A stretch of 64,000 nt of DNA from Knoellia sp. Soil729 (GCF_001427985.1 NZ_LMSA01000002.1:784544-848543); one strand, 5' to 3'. Shown: positions 8,316 to 16,712, counted from the first letter of the stretch. The notes: generated by a model not told the origin, from the sequence alone. Translations and numbers: made by a program.

Positions 8316-8972
8316 ATGCGGGGACCCATGCTCGAGGACGAGACCGGGGCCGACGTCGGGATCGGGCTGGAGCGCCTGTGGACCGGCGCGACGGTCATCA
8401 CGGCCGTGCGCACGGTTGCCTCCGCCGCACTGGCCGCGTGGGGAGCGGTCGAGGGCAGCCTGACGATCCTCGTCGTGGCCCTCGCGACCTACTGGGTCGG
8501 TGACATCGCCGACGGCACCTTCGCCCGGATTCGCCACTGCGAGACCCGGATCGGGGCCGTCCTCGACATCTTCTCGGACCGCTTCAACGCCGGCGCGTTC
8601 TACCTCGGGCTCGCCTGGCTTCAGCCCGACCTCGCCCCGGCCGTCTTCGTCTACCTGGCGGAGTTCATGGTCGTCGACACCTTCCTGTCGATCGCGTTCC
8701 TCGCCTGGCCGATCCGCAGCCCCAACTACTTCCACGTCGTCGACCGGACGATCTGGTTGTGGAACTGGTCCAAGCCGGCCAAGGCCGTCAACAGCGCCCT
8801 CTTCGCGATCCTGCTGCTGGTCACCGGCTGGATGTGGGTGGGGCTGGCCATCGCGTGCGGGCTGCTCGTGCTCAAGTGCTGGTCCCTGGCACGCCTGCTG
8901 CGGATCGGCCTGCCGGTCCCGACGGCCCAGGCCGCGATCGCCCCCGCGCTGGGCCTTCCGCGTGTGGGCTGA
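8316..8972 (+). CDS. CDP-alcohol phosphatidyltransferase family membrane protein
   Basis: 218-residue polytopic protein. The complete family signature DxxDGxxARx8GxxxDxxxD is seen as DIADGTFARIRHC...GAVLDIFSD about residues 68-90. These Asp residues bind Mg2+ and the CDP-linked donor during phospholipid head-group exchange. Five or six hydrophobic segments surround it. Which phospholipid it makes (phosphatidylglycerol, inositol or other) cannot be decided. ATG 8316 is used; ATG 8328 is possible. The next gene starts inside its last codons, so the two are translationally coupled. Confidence 0.82.
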   Translation: MRGPMLEDETGADVGIGLERLWTGATVITAVRTVASAALAAWGAVEGSLTILVVALATYWVGDIADGTFARIRHCETRIGAVLDIFSDRFNAGAFYLGLAWLQPDLAPAVFVYLAEFMVVDTFLSIAFLAWPIRSPNYFHVVDRTIWLWNWSKPAKAVNSALFAILLLVTGWMWVGLAIACGLLVLKCWSLARLLRIGLPVPTAQAAIAPALGLPRVG

Positions 8973-9426
8973 AGCCCTCGCAGTCGCCGGCCTCGGCGTG
9001 GCCTCGGCACTCATCCCGCTCATCAACATCGAGGCCATCATCGTGCTCGCCGCGACGCAGGACAGAGCACCCGCCTGGCTCCTCATCCTCGGCGCCACCG
9101 TCGGGCAGATGCTGGGCAAGCTGCTCTGGTACTACGGCGGCCGCGAGCTCGAGCGCTTCCCGTTCGTCGCCCGCAGGATGCAGCGGCCCAGGGCGAGGGC
9201 CTCGATGGAGCGATGGCAAGGACGCAGCGCGGGGCGACCGTGGTTCACGGCGGGGCTGCTGTTCCTCTCGGCCTCGGTCGGTGTCCCTCCGTATGCCGTG
9301 CTGGCCGTGGTCGCCGGCGCCCTGCGGGTGCCACTGTGGACCTTCCTGCTCACCGGAGTGCTCGGCCGAGCGCTGCGGTTCTGGGCCATCATCGGAGGCA
9401 CCGCCGCGATCGTGTCCCGCTGGTGA
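8962..9426 (+). CDS. VTT-domain (YqaA/DedA-like) membrane protein
   Basis: 154-residue membrane protein starting at a GTG inside the end of the previous gene (11-base overlap). It shows the VTT (SNARE-associated/DedA) pattern of re-entrant helices: an N-terminal segment ending PLINIEAIIVLAA, then LGATVGQMLGKLLWYYGGREL about residue 48, and SASVGVPPYAVLAVVAGALR about 105. The family takes part in lipid flipping and membrane homeostasis. Coupling to a CDP-alcohol phosphatidyltransferase fits a lipid-related role, which is inference. It is shorter than classical DedA. Confidence 0.75.
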   Translation: MWAEALAVAGLGVASALIPLINIEAIIVLAATQDRAPAWLLILGATVGQMLGKLLWYYGGRELERFPFVARRMQRPRARASMERWQGRSAGRPWFTAGLLFLSASVGVPPYAVLAVVAGALRVPLWTFLLTGVLGRALRFWAIIGGTAAIVSRW

Positions 9427-9453
9427 CGGCAAACCACGGGTCATGATGGACCG

Positions 9454-9849
9454 ATGATCAGCCTCGAGCTCGCCCGCGCTCTTGCCCACGAGTCAGGGGT
9501 GCTGTGGCAGCCGACGGCGGGTGACCGCTTCGTCATCGACACCGAGCTGCTCACCAGCGAGGTCTTCTGGATCAGCGACCTCACGGTCGAACCGCAGCAC
9601 TTCGCCGACCAGACGGTGCTCGGCTTCAACGGCACGACCGAGTGGGCCCTGGACTCCGTCGGCCTCGACCAGGCGCTGTGGCTGCCCCGCGAGGACCAGC
9701 TGCGCAGCCTGCTCGGCGATCGGCTCGAGCTGCTGCGTCGCACGCCCGACGGCTGGGAGGTGACGTATGCCGGGGTCGACGGTACCCGGCATACGGTCAG
9801 TGATCCCGACGTCGAGTCCGCCTACGCGAGAGCCCTGCTCGCGCTCTGA
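9454..9849 (+). CDS. Conserved actinobacterial protein of unknown function
   Basis: 131-residue soluble acidic protein, ATG 9454, 27 bases after the VTT gene. I do not recognise a domain. It has no signal peptide and no cysteine. The pattern of alternating strand-like stretches (DRFVIDTELL, EVFWISDLTV, QTVLGFNG, WEVTYAGVDGTRHTV) suggests a small beta-rich fold. An exact 10-bp inverted repeat containing TATGCCGGG lies inside the gene (9765-9794). Confidence 0.65.
   Translation: MISLELARALAHESGVLWQPTAGDRFVIDTELLTSEVFWISDLTVEPQHFADQTVLGFNGTTEWALDSVGLDQALWLPREDQLRSLLGDRLELLRRTPDGWEVTYAGVDGTRHTVSDPDVESAYARALLAL
9765..9794. repeat. Inverted pair of the over-represented TATGCCG motif, in gene
   Basis: GTATGCCGGG (9765-9774) faces CCCGGCATAC (9785-9794), a perfect 10-bp inverted repeat with a 10-base spacer, inside the gene at 9454. 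It is one of several close inverted pairs of a heptamer that is greatly over-represented in this window. Confidence 0.7.
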
Positions 9850-9858
9850 GTCCTGCGC

Positions 9859-11487
9859 TCAACGCTTCCGCGTGCCGAACAGGGACCGGGTGATCTCACG
9901 GCCGATGACGGTGCCGGCCGACCGCAACGCCGACTTGAACGCGCTCGACTTCACGACCTGCTCGACCAGGCCCGGGTCCTCCTTGGGCGCCGCCGTCTTC
10001 TTGGCAGGCGTCGGAGCCGGGACGGCCGGGGGTGCGTCGGCGGCTGGTGCCGCCTGGACGCGCGCCGCGAGCTTCTCGTAGGCGGACTCGCGGTCGGCCA
10101 CCTCGGCATACTTCGCAGCGATCGGGGACGCGGCGATGGTCCGGTCGAGCAGCGCGTCGGGCGAGGGGGCCATGAGCGACTGCGGAGCGCGCATCCGGGT
10201 CCAGGCCACCGGTGTCGGCGCGCCCTTCTCGGAGAGGACGGTGACGACGGCCTCGCCCGTGCCGAGCGAGGTGAGGAGCTTCTCGAGGTCGTACTCGCTG
10301 TGCGGGTAGGTGCGTACGGCCGACTTGAGCGCCCTGGCGTCGTCGGGCGTGAAGGCGCGCAGCGCGTGCTGGACCCGGTTGCCGAGCTGGCCGAGGACTC
10401 CGGACGGCACGTCCTTGGGCGACTGGGTGACGAAGAAGACGCCGACGCCCTTGGAGCGGATGAGGCGCACGGTCTGCTCGATGGCCTCCTGGAACGCCTT
10501 GCTCGCATCGGCGAAGAGCAGGTGCGCCTCGTCGAAGAAGAAGACGAGCTTGGGCTTGTCGACGTCGCCGACCTCCGGCAGGTCGTGGAAGAGGTCGGCG
10601 AGCATCCACATGAGGAAGGTCGAGAAGAGCGCCGGCCGGTCCTGCACGCCGGGCAGCTCGAGGCACGTCACGAGGCCCTTGCCGTCGGGGGCGGTGCGCA
10701 GCAGGTCCTGGGTGTCGAACATCGGCTCGCCGAAGAAGGCCTCGGCACCCTGGTCCTCGAAGGCGATGAGCTCGCGCAGGATGACCCCGGCGGTGGCCGA
10801 CGACAGACCGCCCAGGGACTTGAGCTCGGGCTTGCCCTCGTCGCTCACGAGGTGGCTGATGACAGCCCGCAGGTCCTTGAGGTCGAGCAGTGCCAGGCCG
10901 TTCTTGTCGGCGTAGTGGAAGACGAGGCCGAGGCTCGACTCCTGTGTCTCGTTGAGACCGAGGACCTTGGAGAGCAGCGTGGGTCCGAAGTCGGTGATGG
11001 TCGCCCGGATCGGGACGCCCTTTCCCTGTCCACCGAGGGACAGGAACTCCGTCGGGTAGGCCGTGGCCTGCCAGTCCTGGCCCACGTCCTTGGCGCGGGA
11101 GGTGATCCTGTCGTTGGCCTCACCGGGGCTGGCCATGCCCGACAGGTCACCCTTGATGTCGGCGAGGAAGACCGGCACGCCCTGACCGGAGAGCTGCTCG
11201 GCCATGAGCTGGAGCGTCTTGGTCTTGCCCGTGCCGGTCGCACCCGCGACGAGTCCGTGACGGTTGAGCACCGCGAGCGGGATCTTCACCGGGGTGTCGG
11301 GGTGCGCCGTGTCGTCGATGACCGCCGCGCCGAACTCGAGGGCGGGCCCGTCGAAGGCATAGCCGGCGCGGATCTCGTCGAGGTGGGCGTTCCCTTCGGC
11401 GGGCGGGGCGGGCGCGGCGGGCGGGGCAACCCCCGTGGCGTCGGTGGCGTCGGTGGCGGGCTGCTCGGGCGTCGCGTTGTCGGTCAC
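9859..11487 (-). CDS. HerA/FtsK-like ATPase, DUF853 (YjgR) family
   Basis: 542-residue cytoplasmic ATPase of the helicase-HerA-like DUF853 group. The Walker A is GATGTGKTKT about residue 77. Walker B is KLVFFFDEAHLLF about 310, and FFVTQSPKDVP about 350 is the sensor/arginine-region block typical of YjgR. DUF853 signatures KGDLSGMA and SLGGLSSATAGVILREL are present. The C-terminal 80 residues are an Ala/Pro-rich linker ending in a small basic tail (IGREITRSLFGTRKR). GTG 11487 (VTDNATPEQ) is preferred to the upstream GTG because the extra residues are low complexity. The biological role of this family is poorly known; DNA translocation is inferred from HerA kinship. Confidence 0.85.
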   Translation of the reverse strand: MTDNATPEQPATDATDATGVAPPAAPAPPAEGNAHLDEIRAGYAFDGPALEFGAAVIDDTAHPDTPVKIPLAVLNRHGLVAGATGTGKTKTLQLMAEQLSGQGVPVFLADIKGDLSGMASPGEANDRITSRAKDVGQDWQATAYPTEFLSLGGQGKGVPIRATITDFGPTLLSKVLGLNETQESSLGLVFHYADKNGLALLDLKDLRAVISHLVSDEGKPELKSLGGLSSATAGVILRELIAFEDQGAEAFFGEPMFDTQDLLRTAPDGKGLVTCLELPGVQDRPALFSTFLMWMLADLFHDLPEVGDVDKPKLVFFFDEAHLLFADASKAFQEAIEQTVRLIRSKGVGVFFVTQSPKDVPSGVLGQLGNRVQHALRAFTPDDARALKSAVRTYPHSEYDLEKLLTSLGTGEAVVTVLSEKGAPTPVAWTRMRAPQSLMAPSPDALLDRTIAASPIAAKYAEVADRESAYEKLAARVQAAPAADAPPAVPAPTPAKKTAAPKEDPGLVEQVVKSSAFKSALRSAGTVIGREITRSLFGTRKR

Positions 11488-11567
11488 CTTCGGCACTCTA
11501 GTGCGAGCCGTTGGTGAGCAGCCGGCGGACATCGCGTCCTGATCCCGAGCCGGCCGACCCGGTCGGG

Positions 11568-12623
11568 TCAGGTCGTGCGCGTCACCTTGGACAGGCCTCG
11601 AGGTGCGTCCGGGTCCTCGTGCCGGGCGATGGCCATGGTGTGGGCGAGCCGCTGCATCGGGATGATCTCGATGAGCGGGCTGAGCTCCTCGGCGACGCGC
11701 GGCAGGACGATCGCCGGCACCTGACCGGCGGACTCGGCGTCCCCGACGACGGTGAGGTCGGCACCCCTGTCACGCAGGCGTTCGAGGACGGCGCCCATTG
11801 CGTGTCCGGCCACTCCGTGGGGGACCACGGCGAGCACCGGCCGATCCGAGTCGACCATGGCCAGCGGGCCGTGCAGGAGGTCGGCGCCGGAGAAGGCGTG
11901 CGCGGCGAGGTAGGAGGTCTCCATGAGCTTGAGGGCAGCCTCACGTGCGGTCGGGTAGGCGTAGCCACGGCCCGTGACGACGAGCTTGTCGACGAAGCGG
12001 TAGTGCCCGGCCACCTGCGTGACGCCGGCGACGTGGACGGCCTGCTCCGCTGCGTCCACGAGCGCGGGTCCGTCGAGCCGGTGACGTCCGCTCCACTCGT
12101 CGACGAGGAGCCACAGGGTGAGCAGCGTGGCCGTGTAGGTCTTGGTCGCCGCCACGGCCCGCTCGAGCCCGGCACGCACGTCCAGGTGCAGCTCGGCGGC
12201 GGCTGCCAGTGCCGACTGGGGGTTGTTGGTCACGGCAAGGGTGAGGGCCCCCGCACGACCGGCAGCCCGGGTCGACTCGAGCAGGTCGGGTGACCCGCCG
12301 GACTGGCTCACGGCGACCCACAGCACGTCGCGCAGGTCGGGATCGGCGCCGTAGGCAGTCGTCGTCGATGGTGAGGCAAGTCCACCCGGGAGGCCGAGGA
12401 CGATCTCGACGAGGTACTTGAAGTACAGCGCCGCGTGGTCGCTGGTCCCTCGCCCCGCCACCACCACGAAGCGGGGCTTCGCGTCGCGGATGCGCGTCGC
12501 CACACCACGCACGTCAGTGAGGCTCTCCGCGAGGATGCGGTCGAAGACTGCGGGCTGCTCGGCGATCTCCGCGGCCATGAGCCGGCCCGGAGTGTCTGCT
12601 GCGGTGGGCTGTCCGTCGGTCAT
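11568..12623 (-). CDS. Double-SIS-domain sugar isomerase, glucosamine-6-phosphate deaminase (NagB-II)-like
   Basis: 351-residue protein with two SIS domains. The first has GRGTSDHAALYFKYL about residue 55 and SQSGGSPDL about 100. The second has TGRGYAYPTAREAALKLMETS about 215. It ends in GLSKVTRT, the C-terminal tail that closes the sugar-phosphate site in GlmS and NagB-II proteins. It lacks the glutaminase half of GlmS, so it most likely deaminates or isomerises an amino-sugar phosphate such as glucosamine-6-phosphate. That would suit a genome with two GH3 hexosaminidases, but it is not in their operons. ATG 12623 follows a GGAGAA-type ribosome site on the minus strand. Confidence 0.82.
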   Translation of the reverse strand: MTDGQPTAADTPGRLMAAEIAEQPAVFDRILAESLTDVRGVATRIRDAKPRFVVVAGRGTSDHAALYFKYLVEIVLGLPGGLASPSTTTAYGADPDLRDVLWVAVSQSGGSPDLLESTRAAGRAGALTLAVTNNPQSALAAAAELHLDVRAGLERAVAATKTYTATLLTLWLLVDEWSGRHRLDGPALVDAAEQAVHVAGVTQVAGHYRFVDKLVVTGRGYAYPTAREAALKLMETSYLAAHAFSGADLLHGPLAMVDSDRPVLAVVPHGVAGHAMGAVLERLRDRGADLTVVGDAESAGQVPAIVLPRVAEELSPLIEIIPMQRLAHTMAIARHEDPDAPRGLSKVTRTT

Positions 12624-12833
12624 GAGTTCTCCTGCTCGGGCGTGGCGATGCGCGGGACCTGCACGAGACGATGTCGACCAAGGATGGCAGCACCTCCAGG
12701 CGCACCTCCCAGCGCACCGCACTCCGGAGCCGCCCACCACCGACCACCCCGCCGTCGGCCGGTCAGGTCACAGTGCGCTCACGACGCGAGAGGTGACGCG
12801 CAGACGCAAACTTCTCCCCATACAGTGGCGGGC

Positions 12834-13127
12834 GTGATCTTCAAGGCCGTCGGCGACACACGTCCGTACCCCGAGCACGGGTACAGCACGCGCCAGTGGT
12901 CCAACGTGCCACCACGCCTGGTCCGGCTCGACGACCTCGTCACGACCAAGCGCACCCTCGACCTGGGGATGCTCCTCTCCGAGGACTCGACGTTCTATGG
13001 CGACCTGTTCGCCCATGTCGTCGAGTTCGAGGGGACCCTCTATCTCGAGGACGGACTCCACCGCGCCCTGCGCGCGGCCCTGCACCAACGGCCGACGCTG
13101 CACGCGCGCGTCCTGGTTCTCGACTAG
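12834..13127 (+). CDS. Small conserved actinobacterial protein (often labelled VapB-like)
   Basis: 97-residue protein from GTG 12834. The sequence has the layout of a protein found as a single copy in many actinomycetes: PYPEHGYSTRQWSNVPPR near residue 15, LDDLVTTKRTLDLGMLL near 35, and FYGDLFAHVVEFEGTLYLEDGLHRA near 60. Automatic annotation often calls it an antitoxin, but no toxin gene is beside it and no DNA-binding fold is evident, so I leave it as function unknown. It precedes the LytR_C gene by 13 bases and is probably co-transcribed with it. Confidence 0.75.
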   Translation: MIFKAVGDTRPYPEHGYSTRQWSNVPPRLVRLDDLVTTKRTLDLGMLLSEDSTFYGDLFAHVVEFEGTLYLEDGLHRALRAALHQRPTLHARVLVLD

Positions 13128-13140
13128 GCGGGGAGCACCG

Positions 13141-13734
13141 ATGGCAGACCGCGAACTCACCTCCGAGCTGCGCCACCGGCAGCAGCAGCGCCGCACCACG
13201 ACGACGATCCTCGTGGTCCTCCTCGCGCTGTTCTTCGCGTTCTGGTACGCCTACTCCTACTACCGCGACTCGACCCGTGTGGCGGCGCCGAGCTCGACCG
13301 AAGTCACGTGCACGCCCTTCGACCCCAAGGCGCCCGCGCCCGGCAACACGACGGTCAACGTCTACAACGCCACGAGCAAGAACGGTCTCGCCGGGCGGAC
13401 GGCGGCCGACGTCGAGCGCCGTGGGTTCAAGGTGGGCACCGTGGCCAACGACCCCTTGAACCGCAAGGTCACCGGCCCGGCGGAGGTCAGGTTCGGGCCC
13501 AGGGGCAAGTCCCGTGCTCCGCTGGTGGTGCCGCTCGGCGGCAAGGGCACGAAGCAGGTCGCCGACAAGCGCAAGGACGCCACGGTGGACCTCGTGCTGG
13601 GCGAGACGTTCAGCAAGCTGGGGCCGGCGCCGACCCCCACCGGCACCCCGATGTGCCCCTCCCCCAGCACCGAGCCCACCGCATCGTCCTCCGGCGCACC
13701 GTCCTCCAGCGCGTCGTCATCGTCCGCGGGGTGA
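13141..13734 (+). CDS. LytR_C-domain envelope protein
   Basis: 197-residue single-pass membrane protein: a basic N-terminus, one hydrophobic helix about residues 20-40 (ILVVLLALFFAFWY), and a LytR_C domain about 60-145 (TTVNVYNATSKNGLAGRTAADVERRGFKVG). The C-terminus is a Pro/Ser/Thr-rich tail. LytR_C domains accompany LytR-CpsA-Psr glycopolymer ligases and occur alone in actinobacteria; the free form probably works at the cell wall. The stop is shared with the next gene (GTGA overlap). Confidence 0.82.
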   Translation: MADRELTSELRHRQQQRRTTTTILVVLLALFFAFWYAYSYYRDSTRVAAPSSTEVTCTPFDPKAPAPGNTTVNVYNATSKNGLAGRTAADVERRGFKVGTVANDPLNRKVTGPAEVRFGPRGKSRAPLVVPLGGKGTKQVADKRKDATVDLVLGETFSKLGPAPTPTGTPMCPSPSTEPTASSSGAPSSSASSSSAG

Positions 13735-14867
13735 CCGTGGCGGGGCCGGTGCGGGCCGCGGCCGCCTTCCTCGTCTCGCGAGTCCTGCTCGGGGCCACGG
13801 TCCTCGCCATGGCGGCCTTCGCCGGCCAGGGCGCCGTGGACCACCCCTGGGCCACGGGGAGCTGGTGGCTCGACCACTTCTCGGCGTGGGACAGCTACCA
13901 CTACGTGCGCATCGCCACGCTGGGCTACCTCCCACCCGGTCTCGACTGCTGCGACCAGGCCTACTTTCCCGGCTACCCCCTGCTCATGGCCGCGCTGGCC
14001 CCGCTGACCGGCGGCAACGTGACGGCGGCCGGCCTGCTCATCAGCCTCGTGGCCGGAGCCGCTGCAGCCGGGCTCCTCTGGCTGCTCGTGGCCCGGGATG
14101 CCCGTGGCGGCACCGCCGCGGCACGGCGCGCCGTCACCCTGCTGGCTCTCGCACCCAGCGGCTTCTTCTTCGTCGCGGTCTACACGGAGGCCCTCTTCCT
14201 CGCCCTCGCCCTCGGTGCCTGGGTGCTCGCCACCCGGCGCCACTGGTGGCTCGCCGGACTCGTCGCGGCGCTGGCCACCGGCGTGCGCGTCAACGGCCTC
14301 TTCCTGGCTGCAGCCCTGGTCGTGCTCTATGCCGTGCAGTGGCACTCCGACGGGCGCGCCCGGCCACGTCCCGACGTGCTGGCACTCGGCCTGCCCGCGG
14401 TGAGCGTCGCGGCGTTCGTGACCTACCTCCACTCCCGCACGGGATCCTGGGACGCGTGGCGAGAGGCGGAGCACCGGGGCTGGGACCGCGCGACCGCCTG
14501 GCCGTGGGAGGGCCTCGCCACCGCGTGGCGCTCCCTGCTGGACAGCCCGAACGTGTGGCTGGCAGCGAGCCGCGCAGCCGACATCGCCGCCGTCCTGTTC
14601 GGGGTGGCCGTGTGCGTTCTCCTTGCGAGACAACGTCGTTGGCCCGAGCTCACCTACCTCGGCCTCACGGTCGGCATCGTCGTGTGCTCCACGCTCTGGG
14701 TCTCGACGCCGCGCTACGCACTGACCTGGTTCCCCGCCTACCTGGCGATCGCCACGCTGCGGGACACACCGGCATACCGGCGCACGTATGCCGTGGGGCT
14801 GGCTCTGTCGGCTGCCCTCCTCCTCGCCGCGGCCTGGGCGACAGCAACCCGGCACTGGCTGGCCTGA
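13731..14867 (+). CDS. PIG-V-like polyprenyl-phosphate-mannose mannosyltransferase
   Basis: 378-residue polytopic protein starting at GTG 13731 in the GTGA overlap with the LytR_C gene. The N-terminal extracytoplasmic loop has the GT-C acidic motif WDSYHYVRIATLGY about residue 47, followed by CDQAYFPGYPLL about 78, both typical of PIG-V/mannosyltransferase proteins. About ten hydrophobic segments follow. It probably adds mannose from a polyprenyl-phosphate donor to a lipoglycan or glycolipid. The acceptor is unknown. Coupling to LytR_C supports an envelope role. Confidence 0.8.
   Translation: MTVAGPVRAAAAFLVSRVLLGATVLAMAAFAGQGAVDHPWATGSWWLDHFSAWDSYHYVRIATLGYLPPGLDCCDQAYFPGYPLLMAALAPLTGGNVTAAGLLISLVAGAAAAGLLWLLVARDARGGTAAARRAVTLLALAPSGFFFVAVYTEALFLALALGAWVLATRRHWWLAGLVAALATGVRVNGLFLAAALVVLYAVQWHSDGRARPRPDVLALGLPAVSVAAFVTYLHSRTGSWDAWREAEHRGWDRATAWPWEGLATAWRSLLDSPNVWLAASRAADIAAVLFGVAVCVLLARQRRWPELTYLGLTVGIVVCSTLWVSTPRYALTWFPAYLAIATLRDTPAYRRTYAVGLALSAALLLAAAWATATRHWLA
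14770..14793. repeat. Inverted pair of the TATGCCG motif, in gene
   Basis: CGGCATAC (14770-14777) and GTATGCCG (14786-14793) form a perfect 8-bp inverted repeat with an 8-base spacer near the 3' end of the mannosyltransferase gene. A further CGGCATAC copy sits just past its stop at 14885. Confidence 0.7.
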
Positions 14868-14942
14868 GACGGACACTGCCAGCCGGCATACAGGTGCATG
14901 GGTCACAATCTCTCGACACCGATCGACCTTCAGGAGAGTTTC

Positions 14943-15680
14943 GTGGCCCCGTCCGGGAGTGGCAGCAAGAAGGCACGCGCCGACAGGCGCACCGCGTCAG
15001 ACCGCGTTTCGCAGATGCGCAGGGAGCAGCAGAAGAAGGACCGGCGTCGCGTCCTCGCGATCTGGGGGGCGGCTGCTGTGGTCATCGCGATCATCGTCGG
15101 GGCGGTGACCTTCGCGGTCCTGCACAGCAACGCCAACAAGCCCGACCTGTCGGCGGTGAAGTCCTTCGAGTACGCCTCTGGAGCCCACACCCAGGCCCCC
15201 GTGAAGTACAAGGAGAACCCGCCCGTCGGTGGGGAGCACAACCCCGTGTGGCTCAACTGCGGCGTCTACGACACGCCGGTGCCAAACGAGAACGCCGTGC
15301 ACTCGCTCGAGCACGGCGCGGTCTGGATCACCTACAAGCCGGACCTGCCCAAGGCCGATGTCGACAAGCTCAAGGACCTCACGCCCGACACGTATGCCGT
15401 GCTCTCCCCCTACGAGGGCCTGCCGGCTCCCGTGGTCGTCTCGGCGTGGGGCAAGCAGCTGCTGCTGACCGGTGCCGACGACCCGCGTCTCGAGCCCTTC
15501 ATCAAGGAGTACCGCCAGGGTCCACAGACGCCGGAGCCGGGCGCGCTGTGCACCGGTGGCACCGACGGCACTGACGCGAACGCCACGCCGCAGGTCCCGA
15601 TGGATGGGACCGCCAGTCCCTCGGCCACGCCCTCCACCCCGGCGTCGCCCTCCGCAACACCTTCACCGTCGGCATCGTGA
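14943..15680 (+). CDS. DUF3105 membrane-anchored protein
   Basis: 245-residue protein. GTG 14943 is chosen because a good ribosome site (GGAGA, 6 bases upstream) precedes it; ATG 14898 would add 15 residues without homology. There is a Lys/Arg-rich cytoplasmic N-terminus and one helix about residues 37-60 (AAAVVIAIIVGAVTFAVL). The DUF3105 domain follows, about 75-195: PPVGGEHNPVWLNCGVYDTPV, then NENAVHSLEHGAVWITYKPD, with conserved Cys and His that suggest a metal or redox site. The tail is a Ser/Pro/Thr linker. It is followed by a DUF305 gene, a pairing common in actinomycetes. Function is unproven. Confidence 0.82.
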   Translation: MAPSGSGSKKARADRRTASDRVSQMRREQQKKDRRRVLAIWGAAAVVIAIIVGAVTFAVLHSNANKPDLSAVKSFEYASGAHTQAPVKYKENPPVGGEHNPVWLNCGVYDTPVPNENAVHSLEHGAVWITYKPDLPKADVDKLKDLTPDTYAVLSPYEGLPAPVVVSAWGKQLLLTGADDPRLEPFIKEYRQGPQTPEPGALCTGGTDGTDANATPQVPMDGTASPSATPSTPASPSATPSPSAS

Positions 15681-15698
15681 CCGAGGCATCGTGACCGA
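15671..15698. repeat. 14-bp tandem duplication at the DUF3105/DUF305 junction
   Basis: GGCATCGTGACCGA occurs twice without spacing (15671-15684 and 15685-15698). The first copy holds the stop of the DUF3105 gene; the second supplies the GTG start of the DUF305 gene. It looks like a recent slippage duplication that set the intergenic spacing. Confidence 0.85.
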
Positions 15699-16362
15699 CG
15701 TCTCGCCGCAGGAACCCACGGCCTCTCCCCGCTCGCGGGGGGAGGTCGTCGGGCTGGCGGTCCTGCTCGCCGTCGCGTCGGTCCTCGCCGGCCTCGTGCT
15801 CGGCTGGGCCCTCTTCGGTCGCGGTGGCTTCCCGCTGGACGGCTCGGCCGAGGCCGGGTTCGCGCGCGACATGCAGACCCACCACGGGCAGGCGGTCGAG
15901 ATGTCGCTGCTCATCGACGACCGGTCCTCCGACCCCGTCATCCGGATCCTGGCCAAGGACATCGCCACGAGCCAGCAGCACCAGGCGGGCCAGATGTTCG
16001 CCTGGCTGCGGGTGTGGGGCCTGTCGCCGACCGGCTCGCAGCCACCAATGGCGTGGATGGGCTCGGAGCACCACGGCAGGGGCACGGCCTCCTCAGCCAC
16101 TTCGGCCAGCGGCGACAAGGTCCCGATGCCGGGCATGGCGTCGCCGGCCGACCTGGCCCGCCTCAAGGCCGCGACCGGCGTCGAGGCCGAGAAGATCTAC
16201 CTCACGCTGATGATCGCCCACCACAAGGGCGGCGTGGAGATGGCCGACGCCGTCCTCGCGCGCTCGGACGAGGATGTCGTCGTCACGCTCGCGCGCTCGA
16301 TGAAGGTCTCGCAGACCGCCGAGATCACGGCGATGCAGCAGCTGCTGGCGGCCCGCTCCTGA
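15691..16362 (+). CDS. DUF305 (ferritin-like) membrane-anchored protein
   Basis: 223-residue protein from GTG 15691. One N-terminal membrane helix (about residues 18-40) is followed by a duplicated four-helix DUF305 domain. The His-rich motifs DMQTHHGQAVEM about residue 60 and MIAHHKGGVEMADAVL about 180 are the paired putative metal-binding sites. A Met/His-rich linker (MGSEHHGRG, KVPMPGM) lies between. DUF305 proteins are often linked to copper or other metal stress; a CueP-like lipoprotein gene lies just beyond the tRNA. The domain assignment is firm; a copper role is inference. Confidence 0.82.
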   Translation: MTDVSPQEPTASPRSRGEVVGLAVLLAVASVLAGLVLGWALFGRGGFPLDGSAEAGFARDMQTHHGQAVEMSLLIDDRSSDPVIRILAKDIATSQQHQAGQMFAWLRVWGLSPTGSQPPMAWMGSEHHGRGTASSATSASGDKVPMPGMASPADLARLKAATGVEAEKIYLTLMIAHHKGGVEMADAVLARSDEDVVVTLARSMKVSQTAEITAMQQLLAARS

Positions 16363-16456
16363 CCGCCGGACTCATGGGGCCTCGCCTCCCCCCACCCGCC
16401 CCAACTTTTGCTCCCCGTGCGGGAACGTTGACCTACCGGAGGCTAATGAGCCCTCC
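16363..16456 (+). repeat. 3'-end intergenic element, family 1, copy A
   Basis: Downstream of the DUF305 stop. TGCTCCCCGTGCGGGAA (16409-16425), preceded by CCCAACTTT, is shared almost exactly with copies at 25523-25539 and at 26689-26705 (minus). A small hairpin GGAGG/CCTCC (16438-16456) follows. In all three places the motif lies 12-46 bases after a stop codon in the orientation of that gene, so a terminator or 3'-UTR role is likely. Confidence 0.65.
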
Positions 16457-16557
16457 TGTCGCCAACCTTCCCTCCGTATGCCGTCCACCCCGTTGCGAGG
16501 CGTCCTCCAGTCGCGCTCAATTTCGCTCCTGCGTGCCCGTTGCGTATCCTGCTTCGC

Positions 16558-16647
16558 GGTGGTGTGTCCGAGCGGCCTAAGGAGCACGCCTCGAAAGCGT
16601 GTGTGGGTGCAAGCCCACCGTGGGTTCAAATCCCACCGCCACCGCCA
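16558..16647 (+). tRNA. tRNA-Ser, anticodon CGA
   Basis: Acceptor GGTGGTG pairs with CGCCACC (one G-U), then discriminator G and encoded CCA at 16645-16647. The anticodon stem-loop ACGCCTCGAAAGCGT gives CGA, decoding UCG. The long variable arm (GTGGGTGCAAGCCCAC) and T-arm GGGTTCAAATCCC are clear. It is the second serine tRNA in this window; the two do not share sequence beyond class features. Confidence 0.96.
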
Positions 16648-16650
16648 GAT

Positions 16651-16702
16651 GATGTCCCAGGACATCGGCAAGGCCCCGAACCCCAGGGTTCGGGGCTTCT
16701 TG
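16651..16702 (+). terminator. Terminator after tRNA-Ser(CGA)
   Basis: A short hairpin GATGTCC-CA-GGACATC (16651-16666) is followed by a stronger stem GCCCCGAAC (16673-16681) with GTTCGGGGC (16688-16696) and TTCTTGCTG after it. It lies between the tRNA and the convergent cueP-like gene and may serve both strands. Confidence 0.75.
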
Positions 16703-16712
16703 CTGTGTGCCG

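Noticed and set aside
7503..9119. Long minus-strand open frame (538 codons) opposite the AEC and CDP-alcohol genes
   Set aside because: High-GC shadow of plus-strand genes. It has no family motif and is Arg/Gly/Asp-rich, as antisense translation predicts, while the plus strand carries clear transporters and a complete CDP-alcohol signature.
12834..13127. VapB antitoxin of a toxin-antitoxin pair
   Set aside because: No PIN-domain toxin adjacent and no ribbon-helix-helix or AbrB fold in the sequence.
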